A stretch of 64,000 bases of DNA from VRUE01 sp963729995 (lineage in GTDB: Bacteria > Actinomycetota > Thermoleophilia > Solirubrobacterales > 70-9), in the NCBI GenBank assembly GCA_963729995.1, contig CAVSPF010000003.1, forward strand, positions 1,364,001 through 1,428,000, read 5' to 3'. The translations under genes were made by a program, and so were the position numbers. Of the stretch, positions 41,895-52,585 are shown one piece after another. Below the pieces are notes generated by a model. That model did not search any database. It was not told the origin of the DNA and saw only the letters and a list, made by a program, of their open reading frames with translations. The first letter of the stretch is position 1; the number at the start of each line of letters is the position of its first letter.

Positions 41895-42563
41895 GTGGGA
41901 CGGCTCGCGGTGATTCTCGGCAGCAACGCCCTCAGCCCCGGGGGCAAGGAGATCGCGACGGTCGCCGAGGCGCATGGGGCCCTCGTGCTGCAGCGCCACG
42001 GCGTGGAGGCCTACCGGCTTCCCCACCTGATCGACCATGCCGCAAACCTGCGCTCCCTGGCCGAGGCGGGCTGCGACCGGGTGCTCGCCGTCGGGTCGGT
42101 TGGCTCGCTCGACGCCGGGCTGGGCGCCGGCAGCCTCGTCTGCCCCGACGACTTCATCGCGCTGCAGGTCACGCTCTCCGTCTTCAGCGATGCCCGTGGT
42201 CACGCAACGCCGGGCTTCGACGGCGCCTGGCGCAGCGAGGTCGTCTCCGCCTGGGAGGCGAGTGGCGCCGGCCCGCTCCGCGACGGCGGCGTCTACTGGC
42301 AGACGAGCGGGCCCCGCTTCGAGACGCCGGCGGAGATCCGGCTGATCGGCGCCCACGCCGACCTGGTCGGGATGACACTGGCCTCGGAGTGCGTCATCGC
42401 CGGCGAGCTCGAGCTGCGCTACGCGGCGGTCTGTGCCGTCGACAACCTGGCCAACGGGATCGGGGCCCGTCCCCTTTCCCCGGCCGAGCTGGAACACGAC
42501 CGCGGGGAGAACGCGGCGCGCCTGCGCGACGCCCTCGACGCCGTCCTGCCGGAGCTGGCCTGA
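41895..42563 (+). CDS. MTA phosphorylase/purine nucleoside phosphorylase family
   Basis: 222 residues from GTG 41895: LAVILGSNALSPGGKEIATV, AVGSVGSLDAGLGAGSLVCP, YWQTSGPRFETPAEIRLIGA, LVGMTLASECVIAGELELRY. The GPRFET and GMTxASE motifs are those of trimeric phosphorylases. It is shorter than standard MTA phosphorylase (about 260-290). Followed by an MTA/SAH-type deaminase: together they could salvage methylthioadenosine. A role in the futalosine route to menaquinone is the alternative. Confidence 0.85.
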   Translation: MGRLAVILGSNALSPGGKEIATVAEAHGALVLQRHGVEAYRLPHLIDHAANLRSLAEAGCDRVLAVGSVGSLDAGLGAGSLVCPDDFIALQVTLSVFSDARGHATPGFDGAWRSEVVSAWEASGAGPLRDGGVYWQTSGPRFETPAEIRLIGAHADLVGMTLASECVIAGELELRYAAVCAVDNLANGIGARPLSPAELEHDRGENAARLRDALDAVLPELA

Positions 42564-42616
42564 TGGATCGCGGACGTGCCGCTGCCTGGCGGGGTCCAGC
42601 CCACGCCCGGCGGGCC

Positions 42617-42670
42617 GGACGTGCCGCTGTTTGGCGGACCCTATGGGTACATAACTCACGGCACGTCCGG
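42617..42670. repeat. 54-bp hairpin-ended dispersed repeat, copy 2
   Basis: CCGGACGTGCCG (from 42615) pairs with CGGCACGTCCGG at the far end, a 12-base perfect inverted repeat. It sits in the gap between the phosphorylase and deaminase genes and aligns with 9381-9434. A further half copy, CGGACGTGCCGCTG, is at 42571-42584. Confidence 0.75.
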
Positions 42671-42681
42671 GGTGGAGGCCT

Positions 42682-43980
42682 ATGGGCGACCTGACCGTGG
42701 TCGGAGCCGTGCTCGAGGGGGAGACGGTGAGCCTGCGCTGCCGCGAGGGCGAGATTGCCGCCCTCGGCCCCAACGTCGCCCCGGAGGCCGGCGACGAAAC
42801 GATCGACGCGGCCGGGGCGCCACTGGTGCCGGCCCTGGTCAACGGCCACACCCACGCTGCGATGACCATCTTCCGCGGCTACGGCGGCGACCTGCCCCTG
42901 ATGCGCTGGCTGCGCGAGAAGATCTGGCCGGTCGAGGCGGAGCTCGAGCCAGACGACGTCTACTGGGGAACCCGGCTGGCCTGCGTGGAGATGATCCGCA
43001 CCGGCACAACCCGCTTCTGGGACATGTACTGGCACCCGACGGCCACGGCGAGGGCAGTCGAGGATGCGGGCCTGCAGGCGACGGTCGGGGTGCCTCTCTT
43101 CGACGTCAACGGCGACGGCGAACGGCTGCGCGAGACCGCACGCGGCAGCCTCGACGCGCTGAAGGCGCTCGGCGAGTCGCGCGTCGCGCCTTCACTGACC
43201 CCGCACGCGATCTACACGGTCAGCGAGGAGTCACTGCGCTGGATCGCCGAGCTGGCGGCCGAGTGCGGCGTCCCGGTCCACATCCATCTCTCCGAGACCG
43301 AGCAGGAGGTGCGCGACTGCGTCGCGGCGCACGGGGTGCGGCCGGCTGCCTACCTCGACCGGCTGGGGCTGTTGGGCGAACGGACCCTGCTCGCGCACGG
43401 CGTCTGGCTCGACGAGGCCGAGCTGGAGCTGATCGCGGAGCGGGGCTGCACGGTGGTCACCAACCCGGTCGCGAACATGAAGCTGGCGGTCGGCGGGGCC
43501 TTCCCCTACCCCGCAGCCCGCCGGGCGGGGGTTGCGGTGGGCCTCGGCACCGACGGCGCCGGGTCCAATGACTCGCTCGACCTCTTCGCGGACCTGAAGA
43601 CGTTCGCACTCATGCAGCGGCACACCTCGGGCGACGCGACGGTGCTGCCCGCGAAGGAGGCCTGGCAGGTCGCGACCGGTGCCCGCGCCCCACTCCTCAC
43701 CGGCAAGCCACCGAATGCGCATCAAGCTCAGGGGGGAATAGGACCAGAGGTCGATGCGCTTCGGGTTGGGGAGCCAGCTGACTTCCTGTTGCTGCGGCCT
43801 GACTCGTACGAGCTCAGCTTCGGCGACCTGGCGTCCGACCTCGTCTATGCCGCCAGCGGCTCGATCGTCGACACCACGGTTGCCGGCGGTCGGGTGCTGA
43901 TGCGGGACGGCCAGGTGGAGGGCAGCGAGGAGGTTGTCGCGCGCGCCGCGGAGCGAGCGCGCCGCCTGGGGATCAGCTGA
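42682..43980 (+). CDS. MTA/SAH deaminase-like amidohydrolase
   Basis: 432 residues: PALVNGHTHAAMTIFRGYGG (HxH metal site), TRFWDMYWHPTATA, VPVHIHLSETEQEVRDCVAA (His/Glu) and AVGLGTDGAGSNDSLDLFAD (metal Asp). This is the TrzN/AtzB/MTA-SAH deaminase group. It probably deaminates methylthioadenosine, S-adenosylhomocysteine or aminodeoxyfutalosine. The ATG at 42682 lies 12 bases after the repeat. Confidence 0.9.
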   Translation: MGDLTVVGAVLEGETVSLRCREGEIAALGPNVAPEAGDETIDAAGAPLVPALVNGHTHAAMTIFRGYGGDLPLMRWLREKIWPVEAELEPDDVYWGTRLACVEMIRTGTTRFWDMYWHPTATARAVEDAGLQATVGVPLFDVNGDGERLRETARGSLDALKALGESRVAPSLTPHAIYTVSEESLRWIAELAAECGVPVHIHLSETEQEVRDCVAAHGVRPAAYLDRLGLLGERTLLAHGVWLDEAELELIAERGCTVVTNPVANMKLAVGGAFPYPAARRAGVAVGLGTDGAGSNDSLDLFADLKTFALMQRHTSGDATVLPAKEAWQVATGARAPLLTGKPPNAHQAQGGIGPEVDALRVGEPADFLLLRPDSYELSFGDLASDLVYAASGSIVDTTVAGGRVLMRDGQVEGSEEVVARAAERARRLGIS

Positions 43981-43985
43981 GCCTG

Positions 43986-44002
43986 ATACCCCTAGGGGGT
44001 AT
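43986..44002. promoter_or_regulatory. CsoR/RcnR-like operator
   Basis: ATACCCCTAGGGGGTAT is a near-perfect palindrome (one base longer run of G) 17 bases before the permease start codon. CsoR-family repressors bind TAC-G-rich/GTA sites of this kind. No csoR gene is in the window. Confidence 0.65.
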
Positions 44003-44019
44003 ATAGTGCGAGGTACGTC

Positions 44020-45171
44020 ATGGGCGATGTCCTGAGCACAGCCGCCGAGGGCCTCAAGCAATCGCTCCTGATGGCCTATGCGGTCTGGTGGGCGCTTGTC
44101 TTCGGCTTCGCCATCTCGGCGATCGTGCAGGCCTGGGTGCCGCGAGAGCGAATCGAATCGGTGCTGTCCGGGCGCGGCCCGAAGCCCATCGCCTGGGCGA
44201 CCGGCCTCGGAGCAGCTTCCTCCTCCTGCTCCTACGCGGCCATCGCGATCGCCAAGTCGCTGTTCCAGAAGGGCGCGTCGGCGACGACGGCGCTCGCCTT
44301 CCAGTTCGCCTCGACCAATTTGGTCTGGGAGCTGGGACTGGTGATGTGGGTGCTGATCGGCTGGCAGTTCACGCTCGCCGAGTACGTCGGGGGCGTCGTG
44401 CTGATCGCATTGATGGCGGTCATGCTGCGCCTCTTCGTTTCGCCCCGGCTCGAAGAGCAGGCTCGCAGGCATGCACGGGGGACCCAGGCTGGGCATCACC
44501 ACCACGGGGGCGGAGAGCCTCAAACCTGGCGCGAGCGGCTGACCTCCACCATGGCCTGGTCGGACGTCGCCGATCGCTTCCGCAGCGACTGGCAGATGCT
44601 GTGGAAGGAGATCACCGCCGGCTTCCTTCTGGCCGGCTTCATCGGCCTGCTCGGCAACGACTTCTTCAACGGGCTCTTCGTCACCGACGCGCCGCCCGTC
44701 GTGCGGACGATCGAGAACGTCCTGGTCGGGCCGCTGATCGCGATCCTCAGCTTCGTCTGCTCGGTCGGAAACGTGCCGCTGGCGGCGGTGCTGTGGTCGG
44801 GAGGGATCAGCTTCGCCGGGGTGATCGCCTTCATCTTCGCCGACCTGGTCGTGCTGACGATCGTCGCCGCCTACCGCAAGTACTACGGGGGCGCCTTCGC
44901 GCTGCGGATCACGGCGCTGATGCTGGTGACGATGGTGATCGCGGCGCTGATCGTCGATGGGCTGTTCGGCGCGCTCGGCCTGATCCCCAGTGGGCCACGA
45001 CCGACCCGGAGCGACATCTTCGGCTCGATCGAGATCGACTACAAGCTTGCGCTCAACATCATCGCGCTCGCCATCTTCGCCATCCTCCTCTCGCTGACGG
45101 CGCGCCGCCGGGCGCAGATCCCGCCTCAGCACTCCCTGCACACGCCGGGTTTTAGGCGGGGCGGACCATGA
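44020..45171 (+). CDS. DUF318/UPF0718 permease with His-rich loop
   Basis: 383 residues, eight to ten membrane helices. It has the SSCSYAAIAIAKSLFQKGAS and FVCSVGNVPLAAVLW motifs of the DUF318/ArsP family, with Cys in each half. A cytoplasmic loop at about residue 150-165 reads QAGHHHHGGGEPQ, a metal-binding stretch. With the CsoR-like operator just upstream, it is probably a metal-responsive transporter (copper, nickel or a metalloid). ArsP members export organoarsenicals. Confidence 0.88.
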   Translation: MGDVLSTAAEGLKQSLLMAYAVWWALVFGFAISAIVQAWVPRERIESVLSGRGPKPIAWATGLGAASSSCSYAAIAIAKSLFQKGASATTALAFQFASTNLVWELGLVMWVLIGWQFTLAEYVGGVVLIALMAVMLRLFVSPRLEEQARRHARGTQAGHHHHGGGEPQTWRERLTSTMAWSDVADRFRSDWQMLWKEITAGFLLAGFIGLLGNDFFNGLFVTDAPPVVRTIENVLVGPLIAILSFVCSVGNVPLAAVLWSGGISFAGVIAFIFADLVVLTIVAAYRKYYGGAFALRITALMLVTMVIAALIVDGLFGALGLIPSGPRPTRSDIFGSIEIDYKLALNIIALAIFAILLSLTARRRAQIPPQHSLHTPGFRRGGP

Positions 45172-45320
45172 CCTGCTCGCCGGGCGCCTGGCGGCCGGGC
45201 GAAGTGGCCTGCGGACGTGGACGTTTTGGGCTCCGCCCGGTTGCCGGTGGCGACCGCCGCCAGGAAACCGATGATCCCCAAGCCGACAGCAGCCGCGACG
45301 AGAATGCTCGTGAGGGCCAT
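45126..45320 (-). CDS. Possible small single-span membrane protein
   Basis: From ATG 45320: 64 residues with one membrane helix (ALTSILVAAAVGLGIIGFLA) and a basic tail. It overlaps the permease by 46 bases tail to tail. Frame open to 45347. The tail's composition resembles non-coding GC-rich DNA, so only the helix supports it. Confidence 0.4.
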   Translation of the reverse strand: MALTSILVAAAVGLGIIGFLAAVATGNRAEPKTSTSAGHFARPPGARRAGHGPPRLKPGVCREC

Positions 45321-45424
45321 GCCCTTTGTCTTAGGGTCACCTAACACCAGGCTGAGATTAGTGATTCACGACCAGCGTCCATGCATATGACCGCCGCGGC
45401 AACCCACGGGAGATCGGTGCCGTC

Positions 45425-46642
45425 TCAGCCAGCGCTGACGCGCAGCCTCGCAAAGGAGACGTGGGCCGCCCAGGCGGCCAGGAGTCCCGCGACGGCGGCG
45501 AGCAGGAGGGCGACGCGCGGGTCGTAGGTCTGCGAGAGCCAGCCCGCGAGCGGGCCGCCGATCGGGGTCGAGCCGAGGAAGACGACCGAATAGAGGGCCA
45601 TCACCCGGCCGCGCATCTGGGGCTCGACCGAGAGCTGCAGCGAGGAGTTGATCGACGCCGCGAAGCTGACCGCCGCGCCGCCGAGCAGGGCCAGCACCGG
45701 AATCTCGAGGGCGAGGCTGGGCATCAGCGCCGCGAGCAGCGCCAGCAGCCCGAAGGCGAGGGCGGCGCCGGCGATGAAGCGCGCGTCGCTGCGCCCGCGC
45801 GCCCCCGTGAGCAGGGCGCCGACCACCGAGCCGACCCCCATCGCCGAGACCAGCGTCGCGTAGACGGAGGCGCCGCCGCCGAAGCTGAAGCGCGCCAGCA
45901 GCGGCAGGATCACCTGGAAGTTGAGGCCGAGCGTGCCGACCAGCGCCATCAGCGCAAGCGGCACAGCCAGCTCAGGGGTGGCGCGCACGTAGCGCAGGCC
46001 AGCCCGCACCGCTCCGCGCTCGCGCTCGGCGCGCGGCGGGGTGTTGAGCTGCGCCGGCTCCATCCGCCGCAGGGCGAGGATCATCGCGGCGAAGCTGAGC
46101 GCGTTGAGGGCGAAGCAGGGCTCGACCCCGGCGGTCGCGATCAAGAGGCCGGCCAGCACCGGTCCGAGCAGCCGCGCCGAGTTGATGATCACGCTGTTGA
46201 GGCTGACCGCGTTGACGACCCGGTCGGCGCCAACCATCTCGATCGCAAAGCTCTGCCTGGCGGGATTGTCGACGGCGTTGATCGTGCCGCGGGCGAAGAC
46301 GAGCACGAAGACCATCCAGGGCGCGACCGCGCCGCTCACGGTGACCGCCAGCAGCGCCAGCGCCGGCAGCGCCATCAGCGTCTGCGTGACCATCAGCAGG
46401 CGGCGCTTCGAGAAGCGGTCGGCGAGGACACCTCCCCAGGCGCCGAACAGCAGGATCGGCAGGAACTGCAGGGCGGTGGTCGCCCCCACCGCGACGCCGC
46501 TGCCGGTCAGCGAGAGGACGAGCCATATCTCGGCGACCATCTGCATCCAGTTCCCGGAGACCGAGACGATCTGCCCCGCGAAGTAGCGGCGGTAGTTGGG
46601 GACGGAGAGCGAATCGAAGCTGCGGCGCAGGCCGGCGCTCAC
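45425..46642 (-). CDS. MFS transporter
   Basis: 405 residues with 12 membrane helices and the A-type motif GVLADRFSKRRLLMVTQTLM. The FAGQIVSVSGNWMQMVAEIW start and NAVDNPARQSFAIEMVG segment place it with the MFS_3/EntS-like exporters. It overlaps the MarR gene stop by 4 bases and is regulated with it; a drug or metabolite exporter is likely. Confidence 0.92.
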   Translation of the reverse strand: MSAGLRRSFDSLSVPNYRRYFAGQIVSVSGNWMQMVAEIWLVLSLTGSGVAVGATTALQFLPILLFGAWGGVLADRFSKRRLLMVTQTLMALPALALLAVTVSGAVAPWMVFVLVFARGTINAVDNPARQSFAIEMVGADRVVNAVSLNSVIINSARLLGPVLAGLLIATAGVEPCFALNALSFAAMILALRRMEPAQLNTPPRAERERGAVRAGLRYVRATPELAVPLALMALVGTLGLNFQVILPLLARFSFGGGASVYATLVSAMGVGSVVGALLTGARGRSDARFIAGAALAFGLLALLAALMPSLALEIPVLALLGGAAVSFAASINSSLQLSVEPQMRGRVMALYSVVFLGSTPIGGPLAGWLSQTYDPRVALLLAAVAGLLAAWAAHVSFARLRVSAG

Positions 46643-47091
46643 TGCCGGTCCTCCAGGATCCCCTCGAGGATCGCCGCGGCTCGCTCGAGCGTCTCCAGGT
46701 CGGTCCCCGGAAGGTCCCGCATGCGGCGCGCCAGGTAGGCGTTCTTGCGGCCACGCAGGCGGCGCAACCGCTCGCGGCCCGCCGCCGTGATGCTGACGAG
46801 GGCGCTGCGCCCATCGACGGGATCGGGGGCGCGGTCGACCAGGCCGGCCTCGGTGAGGACGTGCAACGTGCGGGTCGCCGTCGGCCGCTTCACCCGCTCG
46901 ATCTCGGCCAGCTCGCTCGGCGTCAGCGGGCCGTGGCGCTCCACAGTCGCCAGCGCCGAAGCCGCCGTGGGGGTCAGCTCCCCCCCGGCCCCGGCTGCCT
47001 CCTGGCGCAGCCGTCGCGCCGTCCGCACGATTGCCAGCCGCAGCCTTGCGGCGGACTCGGTGAGGGTGCTTTCCGGGGTTGCGTTCGTCAT
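46639..47091 (-). CDS. MarR-family regulator
   Basis: 150 residues with winged-helix pattern ERHGPLTPSELAEIERVKRP, TATRTLHVLTEAGLVDRAPD, SALVSITAAGRERLRRLRG. It is the first gene of a two-gene unit with the MFS exporter, so it likely represses this unit until its ligand binds. Confidence 0.93.
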   Translation of the reverse strand: MTNATPESTLTESAARLRLAIVRTARRLRQEAAGAGGELTPTAASALATVERHGPLTPSELAEIERVKRPTATRTLHVLTEAGLVDRAPDPVDGRSALVSITAAGRERLRRLRGRKNAYLARRMRDLPGTDLETLERAAAILEGILEDRQ

Positions 47092-47101
47092 TGCTTAGCC
47101 T

Positions 47102-47129
47102 TGGTAATTAGACTAGCAAACTATCTCCC
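47102..47129. promoter_or_regulatory. AT-rich operator/promoter of the marR-MFS unit
   Basis: On the minus strand TAGTTTGCTAGTCTAATTA occurs just upstream of the marR start. It is strongly AT-rich in an otherwise GC-rich region and resembles TAGTTTGCTA-type MarR operators and a -10 element. Confidence 0.55.
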
Positions 47130-47153
47130 CCGGAGACAAGGGGCCCGGCGCCT

Positions 47154-49136
<1,983 letters not shown>

Positions 49137-49233
49137 ACCGCTCCTTCGTCGGCCGTTACTCTGGGCGAACCGTACCCGTTCGCCTCCGCGAGCAGACAGC
49201 GAAGATCAGGCGCGAGTTTCAGGACGTGATGCA

Positions 49234-49260
49234 ACTTGACTACCACATAGGTAGTCAAGT
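49234..49260. promoter_or_regulatory. 11-bp perfect inverted repeat between acsA and the wall hydrolase gene
   Basis: ACTTGACTACC ACATA GGTAGTCAAGT. About 100 bases upstream of acsA and 26 bases downstream of the hydrolase stop. AT content and centre spacing fit an operator; a terminator is possible, but there is no T-run. Confidence 0.6.
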
Positions 49261-49285
49261 GGGCGCCACGTCCGTCTTAGGGTTC

Positions 49286-50530
49286 TCAGTAGCCCGGTGG
49301 GTGGCGGGCGATGAAGCCTTCGGGCGAGTCCACCGGCGAGGGATGCCAGCGCGGGCCCGGCCCGCCCACCGTGTCGAAGGCGAGGCCGGCGATGATCATC
49401 CAGGCATGGCCCGCGTTGGCGTAGACGGTGATCCAGTGGCCGGGGCCCGGTTCGCCCCAGGTCTCCAACCCCGTCGAGTCGAGCGGGCTTTCGAGGAAGC
49501 CGCCCCCGTGCAGCGCGAAGCTGACCGCGCCCGAGCAGTCGTAGCCGGGTGAGGAGAAGGAGCCATGTCCGCCGCCCCAGATGTACGGGGTGGTGGCAAT
49601 CGAGTTGGCCGCTTCGATCGCGGCGGCGATCGCCGCCGGCGCCCCGCTCGGCACGCTGGCCTGGCTTTCGGAGATGTAGTTGGCCGTCTGGCCGGGGGTG
49701 AGAGGAGCCGGCGCTGCGCCGCTCGGCACGGGAGCGCCCGAGCTGGCGAGCTGTTCGGAGATCGCGGAGAGGTTGTCGCCCAGCGCCTGTTCCCTGGACT
49801 CCAGGGATTCGAGCGCCCGGCGGCGCTGTGCCTGAGCAGCCTTCAGGTCGGCGAAGCGCGTCTCGGCTGCAGCGCGCGCCGCAGCAGCCTGGTGCTCCTT
49901 GACGGCGATCCCGTCGCGCGCCTGCTTGATTTCGAGGCGAACCGCGGCCATCCGCGTAACGGCCGCGCGCACCTGATCGCGCAGCGTCTTGACCCTGGCG
50001 GCAACGGCATTGTCGTATTCCTGGATCTGGTTCAGGTAGCTGGCGCGAGCGGTCACGTTCGACCAGCTCTGCGACTCCAGCACCACGTTCAGCATGTCGG
50101 GACTGCCCGCCTCGTAGATCGAGACGAGCCGCTGCTGCAGCACCCCGAGCGCCCGCTGCAGCCGGGCGCGGACCTGTGCCAGACGCTGCTTCTCCGCAAC
50201 GAGCTTGGCGGTGGCCTGTTCGAGCTCCGCCTGCTTGGCGGCCAGTTCGGCCTCGACAGCGGCCTGGTGCCGGCGCAGCAGCGAGACTTCGCCGAGCAAC
50301 GAGTCGACAGCCTTGTTCTGCTGGGCGATCGTCGCGCTCAGCGAGCTCTGGCTCTGGCGCACGTGGGCGAGCTTGCCCTGCGTGCTCTGGAGCTTTTCCT
50401 GGAGGGTTTCAGCCGGTGCGCCGGCGGCCACGACCGCGGCCACGCAGATGGCAGCGAGCAGTGCCAGCGCGGCCAGCAGCAAGCGCCTGCGGCTCGAATC
50501 TTGATCTGTGATGGAGAAGTGGGGCCGCAT
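49286..50530 (-). CDS. Coiled-coil NlpC/P60-like peptidoglycan hydrolase
   Basis: 414 residues: signal helix (about 17-38), a coiled coil (about 40-260) with the PcsB/RipA-like break SIYEAGSPDMLNVVLESQSW, a linker and a C-terminal domain TTPYIWGGGHGSFSSPGYDC, SGAVSFAL, GHWITVYANAGHAWMI. The DCSGAVSFAL Cys and the GHAWM His match NlpC/P60 residues. It probably cleaves peptide stems during division, the coil keeping it inactive. A leader of at least 150 bases precedes it. Confidence 0.88.
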   Translation of the reverse strand: MRPHFSITDQDSSRRRLLLAALALLAAICVAAVVAAGAPAETLQEKLQSTQGKLAHVRQSQSSLSATIAQQNKAVDSLLGEVSLLRRHQAAVEAELAAKQAELEQATAKLVAEKQRLAQVRARLQRALGVLQQRLVSIYEAGSPDMLNVVLESQSWSNVTARASYLNQIQEYDNAVAARVKTLRDQVRAAVTRMAAVRLEIKQARDGIAVKEHQAAAARAAAETRFADLKAAQAQRRRALESLESREQALGDNLSAISEQLASSGAPVPSGAAPAPLTPGQTANYISESQASVPSGAPAAIAAAIEAANSIATTPYIWGGGHGSFSSPGYDCSGAVSFALHGGGFLESPLDSTGLETWGEPGPGHWITVYANAGHAWMIIAGLAFDTVGGPGPRWHPSPVDSPEGFIARHPPGY

Positions 50531-50702
50531 CGATTACGCCGCGCGCGGTCAATCCCGGGCGCCGGCGAAGCTGCGCAGGCTACAGATATCTCCGGAAAAC
50601 TGTTAAGCGTTGCTCACAATCTGCAACTTCGGTTGCAGTCCACGGCCCTAAGAAGGAAAGCCCGCCGTCACGGCGACAGCGGTGAGGCTAAGGTCGGGTG
50701 CC

Positions 50703-51380
50703 GTGCTCAACGTCCTGGTGCTGGCGGTTGCCGCCGCGGTCTCTCCGACGATCCTTGCCGTCGTCATCGTCGCCCTCCACCGACCCAATCCCCGGCGACT
50801 GCTGCTCGCGTACCTGCTCGGCGGCCTGCTCGCCAGCATTGCGGTCGGCATCGCGATCGTCAGCTCGCTCGAGGGCCTGGACGTGGTCGCCGGCTCCAGC
50901 CCCGCCGCTGACCCAGCCGTCAACTTCACGGTCGGGGCGCTGGCGCTGGCGATCGCCTATGCGCTGGCGACGGATCGCGACTCACGCCTCGAGGAGCGCC
51001 GGCGGGGGCGCCGCGCAGCCCGGCCCGCCCGCGACCCCTGGTCTGAGCGCGTCCTCAACCGCGGCTCCGCGCCGCTCGCCTTCGCGGCCGGCGTCGCGCT
51101 CAACCTCCCCGGCGCCTTCTACCTCGTCGCGCTCAAGGACATCGCCCAGGGGCAGCACGGGATCGCCGCCCAGATCGTCGCGGTCGTCCTCTTCAACCTG
51201 GTCATGTTCGCGCTCGCCGAGATCCCGCTGCTCGGCTATTCGTTTGCACCCCAGGAGACACAGGCCAGGGTGGAACAGCTGAACGGCTGGGTGGGCCGCC
51301 ACGCGCGCCAGATCGTGATCGTCGTCGCAACCCTGATCGGCCTCTACCTGATCGTGCGCGGCATCGCCAGGGTCGCGTAG
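50703..51380 (+). CDS. GAP/Sap-family membrane protein
   Basis: About 225 residues, six membrane helices: VLAVAAAVSPTILAVVIVAL, LLAYLLGGLLASIAVGIAIV, NLPGAFYLVALKDIAQGQHG. The pattern is that of GAP (peptidoglycolipid-addressing) proteins of mycobacteria, LysE-like exporters. The longest frame opens at 50682; GTG 50703 is an alternative. Divergent from the wall hydrolase gene. Confidence 0.85.
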   Translation: MLNVLVLAVAAAVSPTILAVVIVALHRPNPRRLLLAYLLGGLLASIAVGIAIVSSLEGLDVVAGSSPAADPAVNFTVGALALAIAYALATDRDSRLEERRRGRRAARPARDPWSERVLNRGSAPLAFAAGVALNLPGAFYLVALKDIAQGQHGIAAQIVAVVLFNLVMFALAEIPLLGYSFAPQETQARVEQLNGWVGRHARQIVIVVATLIGLYLIVRGIARVA

Positions 51381-51408
51381 CCCGGCGGCACTCGCCGCTG
51401 CACCTCGC

Positions 51409-51804
51409 TCAGTGGACGATGATCTTGCCGTGCATGAAGCGGTGGATCGTGCAGATGTAGGGGAAGGCCCCGCTCCGCTTGAAGCGCACCGCCACGGAAT
51501 GTCCAGGCCCTATGACACCCGTGTTGAACACGCCCCTGCCGGTCGCCGTGTGGGCAACCCCGGACGAGTTGGAGAAGACGACCCTGGTTCCCCTCGCGAC
51601 CTGGACGGTGCCGGGATGGAAGGCAAAGTTGCGGATGTCGACGGTCTTCGCGCCCCCGCTCGCCGTGGCGGCGGCGCTGGGCGCGGCCGGCGCCCAAGAG
51701 CTCATCGCGTGGGAGGTCGGCAGCGCGACGACCGCGATTCCCGCGGCCACCAAGGCCACTCGCAGTCTCCCACGCAGACGTCGGCTGACAGCGTCCATCG
51801 GCAC
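51409..51804 (-). CDS. Exported cupredoxin
   Basis: 131 residues; signal helix (about 16-34), then DIRNFAFHPGTVQVARGTRV, SNSSGVAHTATG and GAFPYICTIHRFMHGKIIV. Type 1 copper ligands are all visible: His in AHTAT, Cys in YIC, His in TIH and Met in FMHG. A small soluble or membrane-tethered electron carrier of the plastocyanin/amicyanin type. Confidence 0.92.
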   Translation of the reverse strand: MPMDAVSRRLRGRLRVALVAAGIAVVALPTSHAMSSWAPAAPSAAATASGGAKTVDIRNFAFHPGTVQVARGTRVVFSNSSGVAHTATGRGVFNTGVIGPGHSVAVRFKRSGAFPYICTIHRFMHGKIIVH

Positions 51805-51831
51805 TATGTACGGACGGACGGCGAACAGGGT

Positions 51832-52566
51832 TCAAAGCCGCTGCGCGAACAGAACCGCGGCCACCGCCGTCGCCAGGTTGAGGCTCGACACGCCGGCTCG
51901 CATCGGAATGGCAAGCCGGGCGTCGGCGCCGGCCAGGAGCTCGTCGCTCAGACCGTAGCGCTCGCTGCCAAAGGCCAGGATCGCCCGGGGCGGCAGCTCG
52001 CGCGTGCGCAGCTCATCGCCCTCGGGATCGATGGCAACCAGCGGCCGGTCGCTGCGGGGCAGCTCCCCGACCGCGGCGACGGGCAGGGCGAAGTGGAGGC
52101 CGGCGGCACCGCGCAGCGCGTCGGGGTGCCAGGGATCGTTGTGCCCGGTGGTGAGCACGCCGGACGCGTCCGCGGCAGCCGCGACCCGCACGCACGCTCC
52201 CATGTTCCCCATCGTGCGCGGGTCCTCCAGCAGCACCACGGGAGCCGGCCGCTCAGCGGACATCAGCGCCGCCACGTCGATCTCGGGACGGCGGGCGATC
52301 GCCACGACCCCGGTACGAGGCGCCTGCGGCACGAGCTGCGACAGGACCTCAACGCTCACAGGGGTGACACGCCCGATGAGCGAGGCAGCAAGGTCCGGCG
52401 CCAGCTCTTCGGCCAGCCGCTCCAGCTCCCGCGGGTCCGCGGCAACCGCCTCCAGCACGTCGGCGCCGAAGCGCAGCGCGTGCTTGAGGACATGAAAGCC
52501 CTCCAGAACGGCTAGCCGTGGCTCTCGCCGGGCCTCCCGGTAACGCCGAACCAGGGCATCGCTCAC
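51832..52566 (-). CDS. TrmH-family RNA 2'-O-methyltransferase
   Basis: 244 residues from GTG 52566. SpoU motifs: LVRRYREARREPRLAVLEGF, VVLLEDPRTMGNMGACVRVA, RAILAFGSERYGLSDELLA and IPMRAGVSSLNLATAVAAVL. The last two form the trefoil-knot SAM site. Probably modifies 23S rRNA or tRNA. The frame is open upstream to 52737 but overlaps another gene there. Confidence 0.92.
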   Translation of the reverse strand: MSDALVRRYREARREPRLAVLEGFHVLKHALRFGADVLEAVAADPRELERLAEELAPDLAASLIGRVTPVSVEVLSQLVPQAPRTGVVAIARRPEIDVAALMSAERPAPVVLLEDPRTMGNMGACVRVAAAADASGVLTTGHNDPWHPDALRGAAGLHFALPVAAVGELPRSDRPLVAIDPEGDELRTRELPPRAILAFGSERYGLSDELLAGADARLAIPMRAGVSSLNLATAVAAVLFAQRL

Positions 52567-52585
52567 CGCCTCATCATGACCGGAT

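Noticed and set aside
50531..50690. Possible c-di-AMP (ydaO) riboswitch before the NlpC/P60-like gene
   Set aside because: The minus strand contains CGCTTAACAG and a small hairpin (50621-50638), and such switches do precede wall hydrolases, but the other conserved ydaO elements are not visible.
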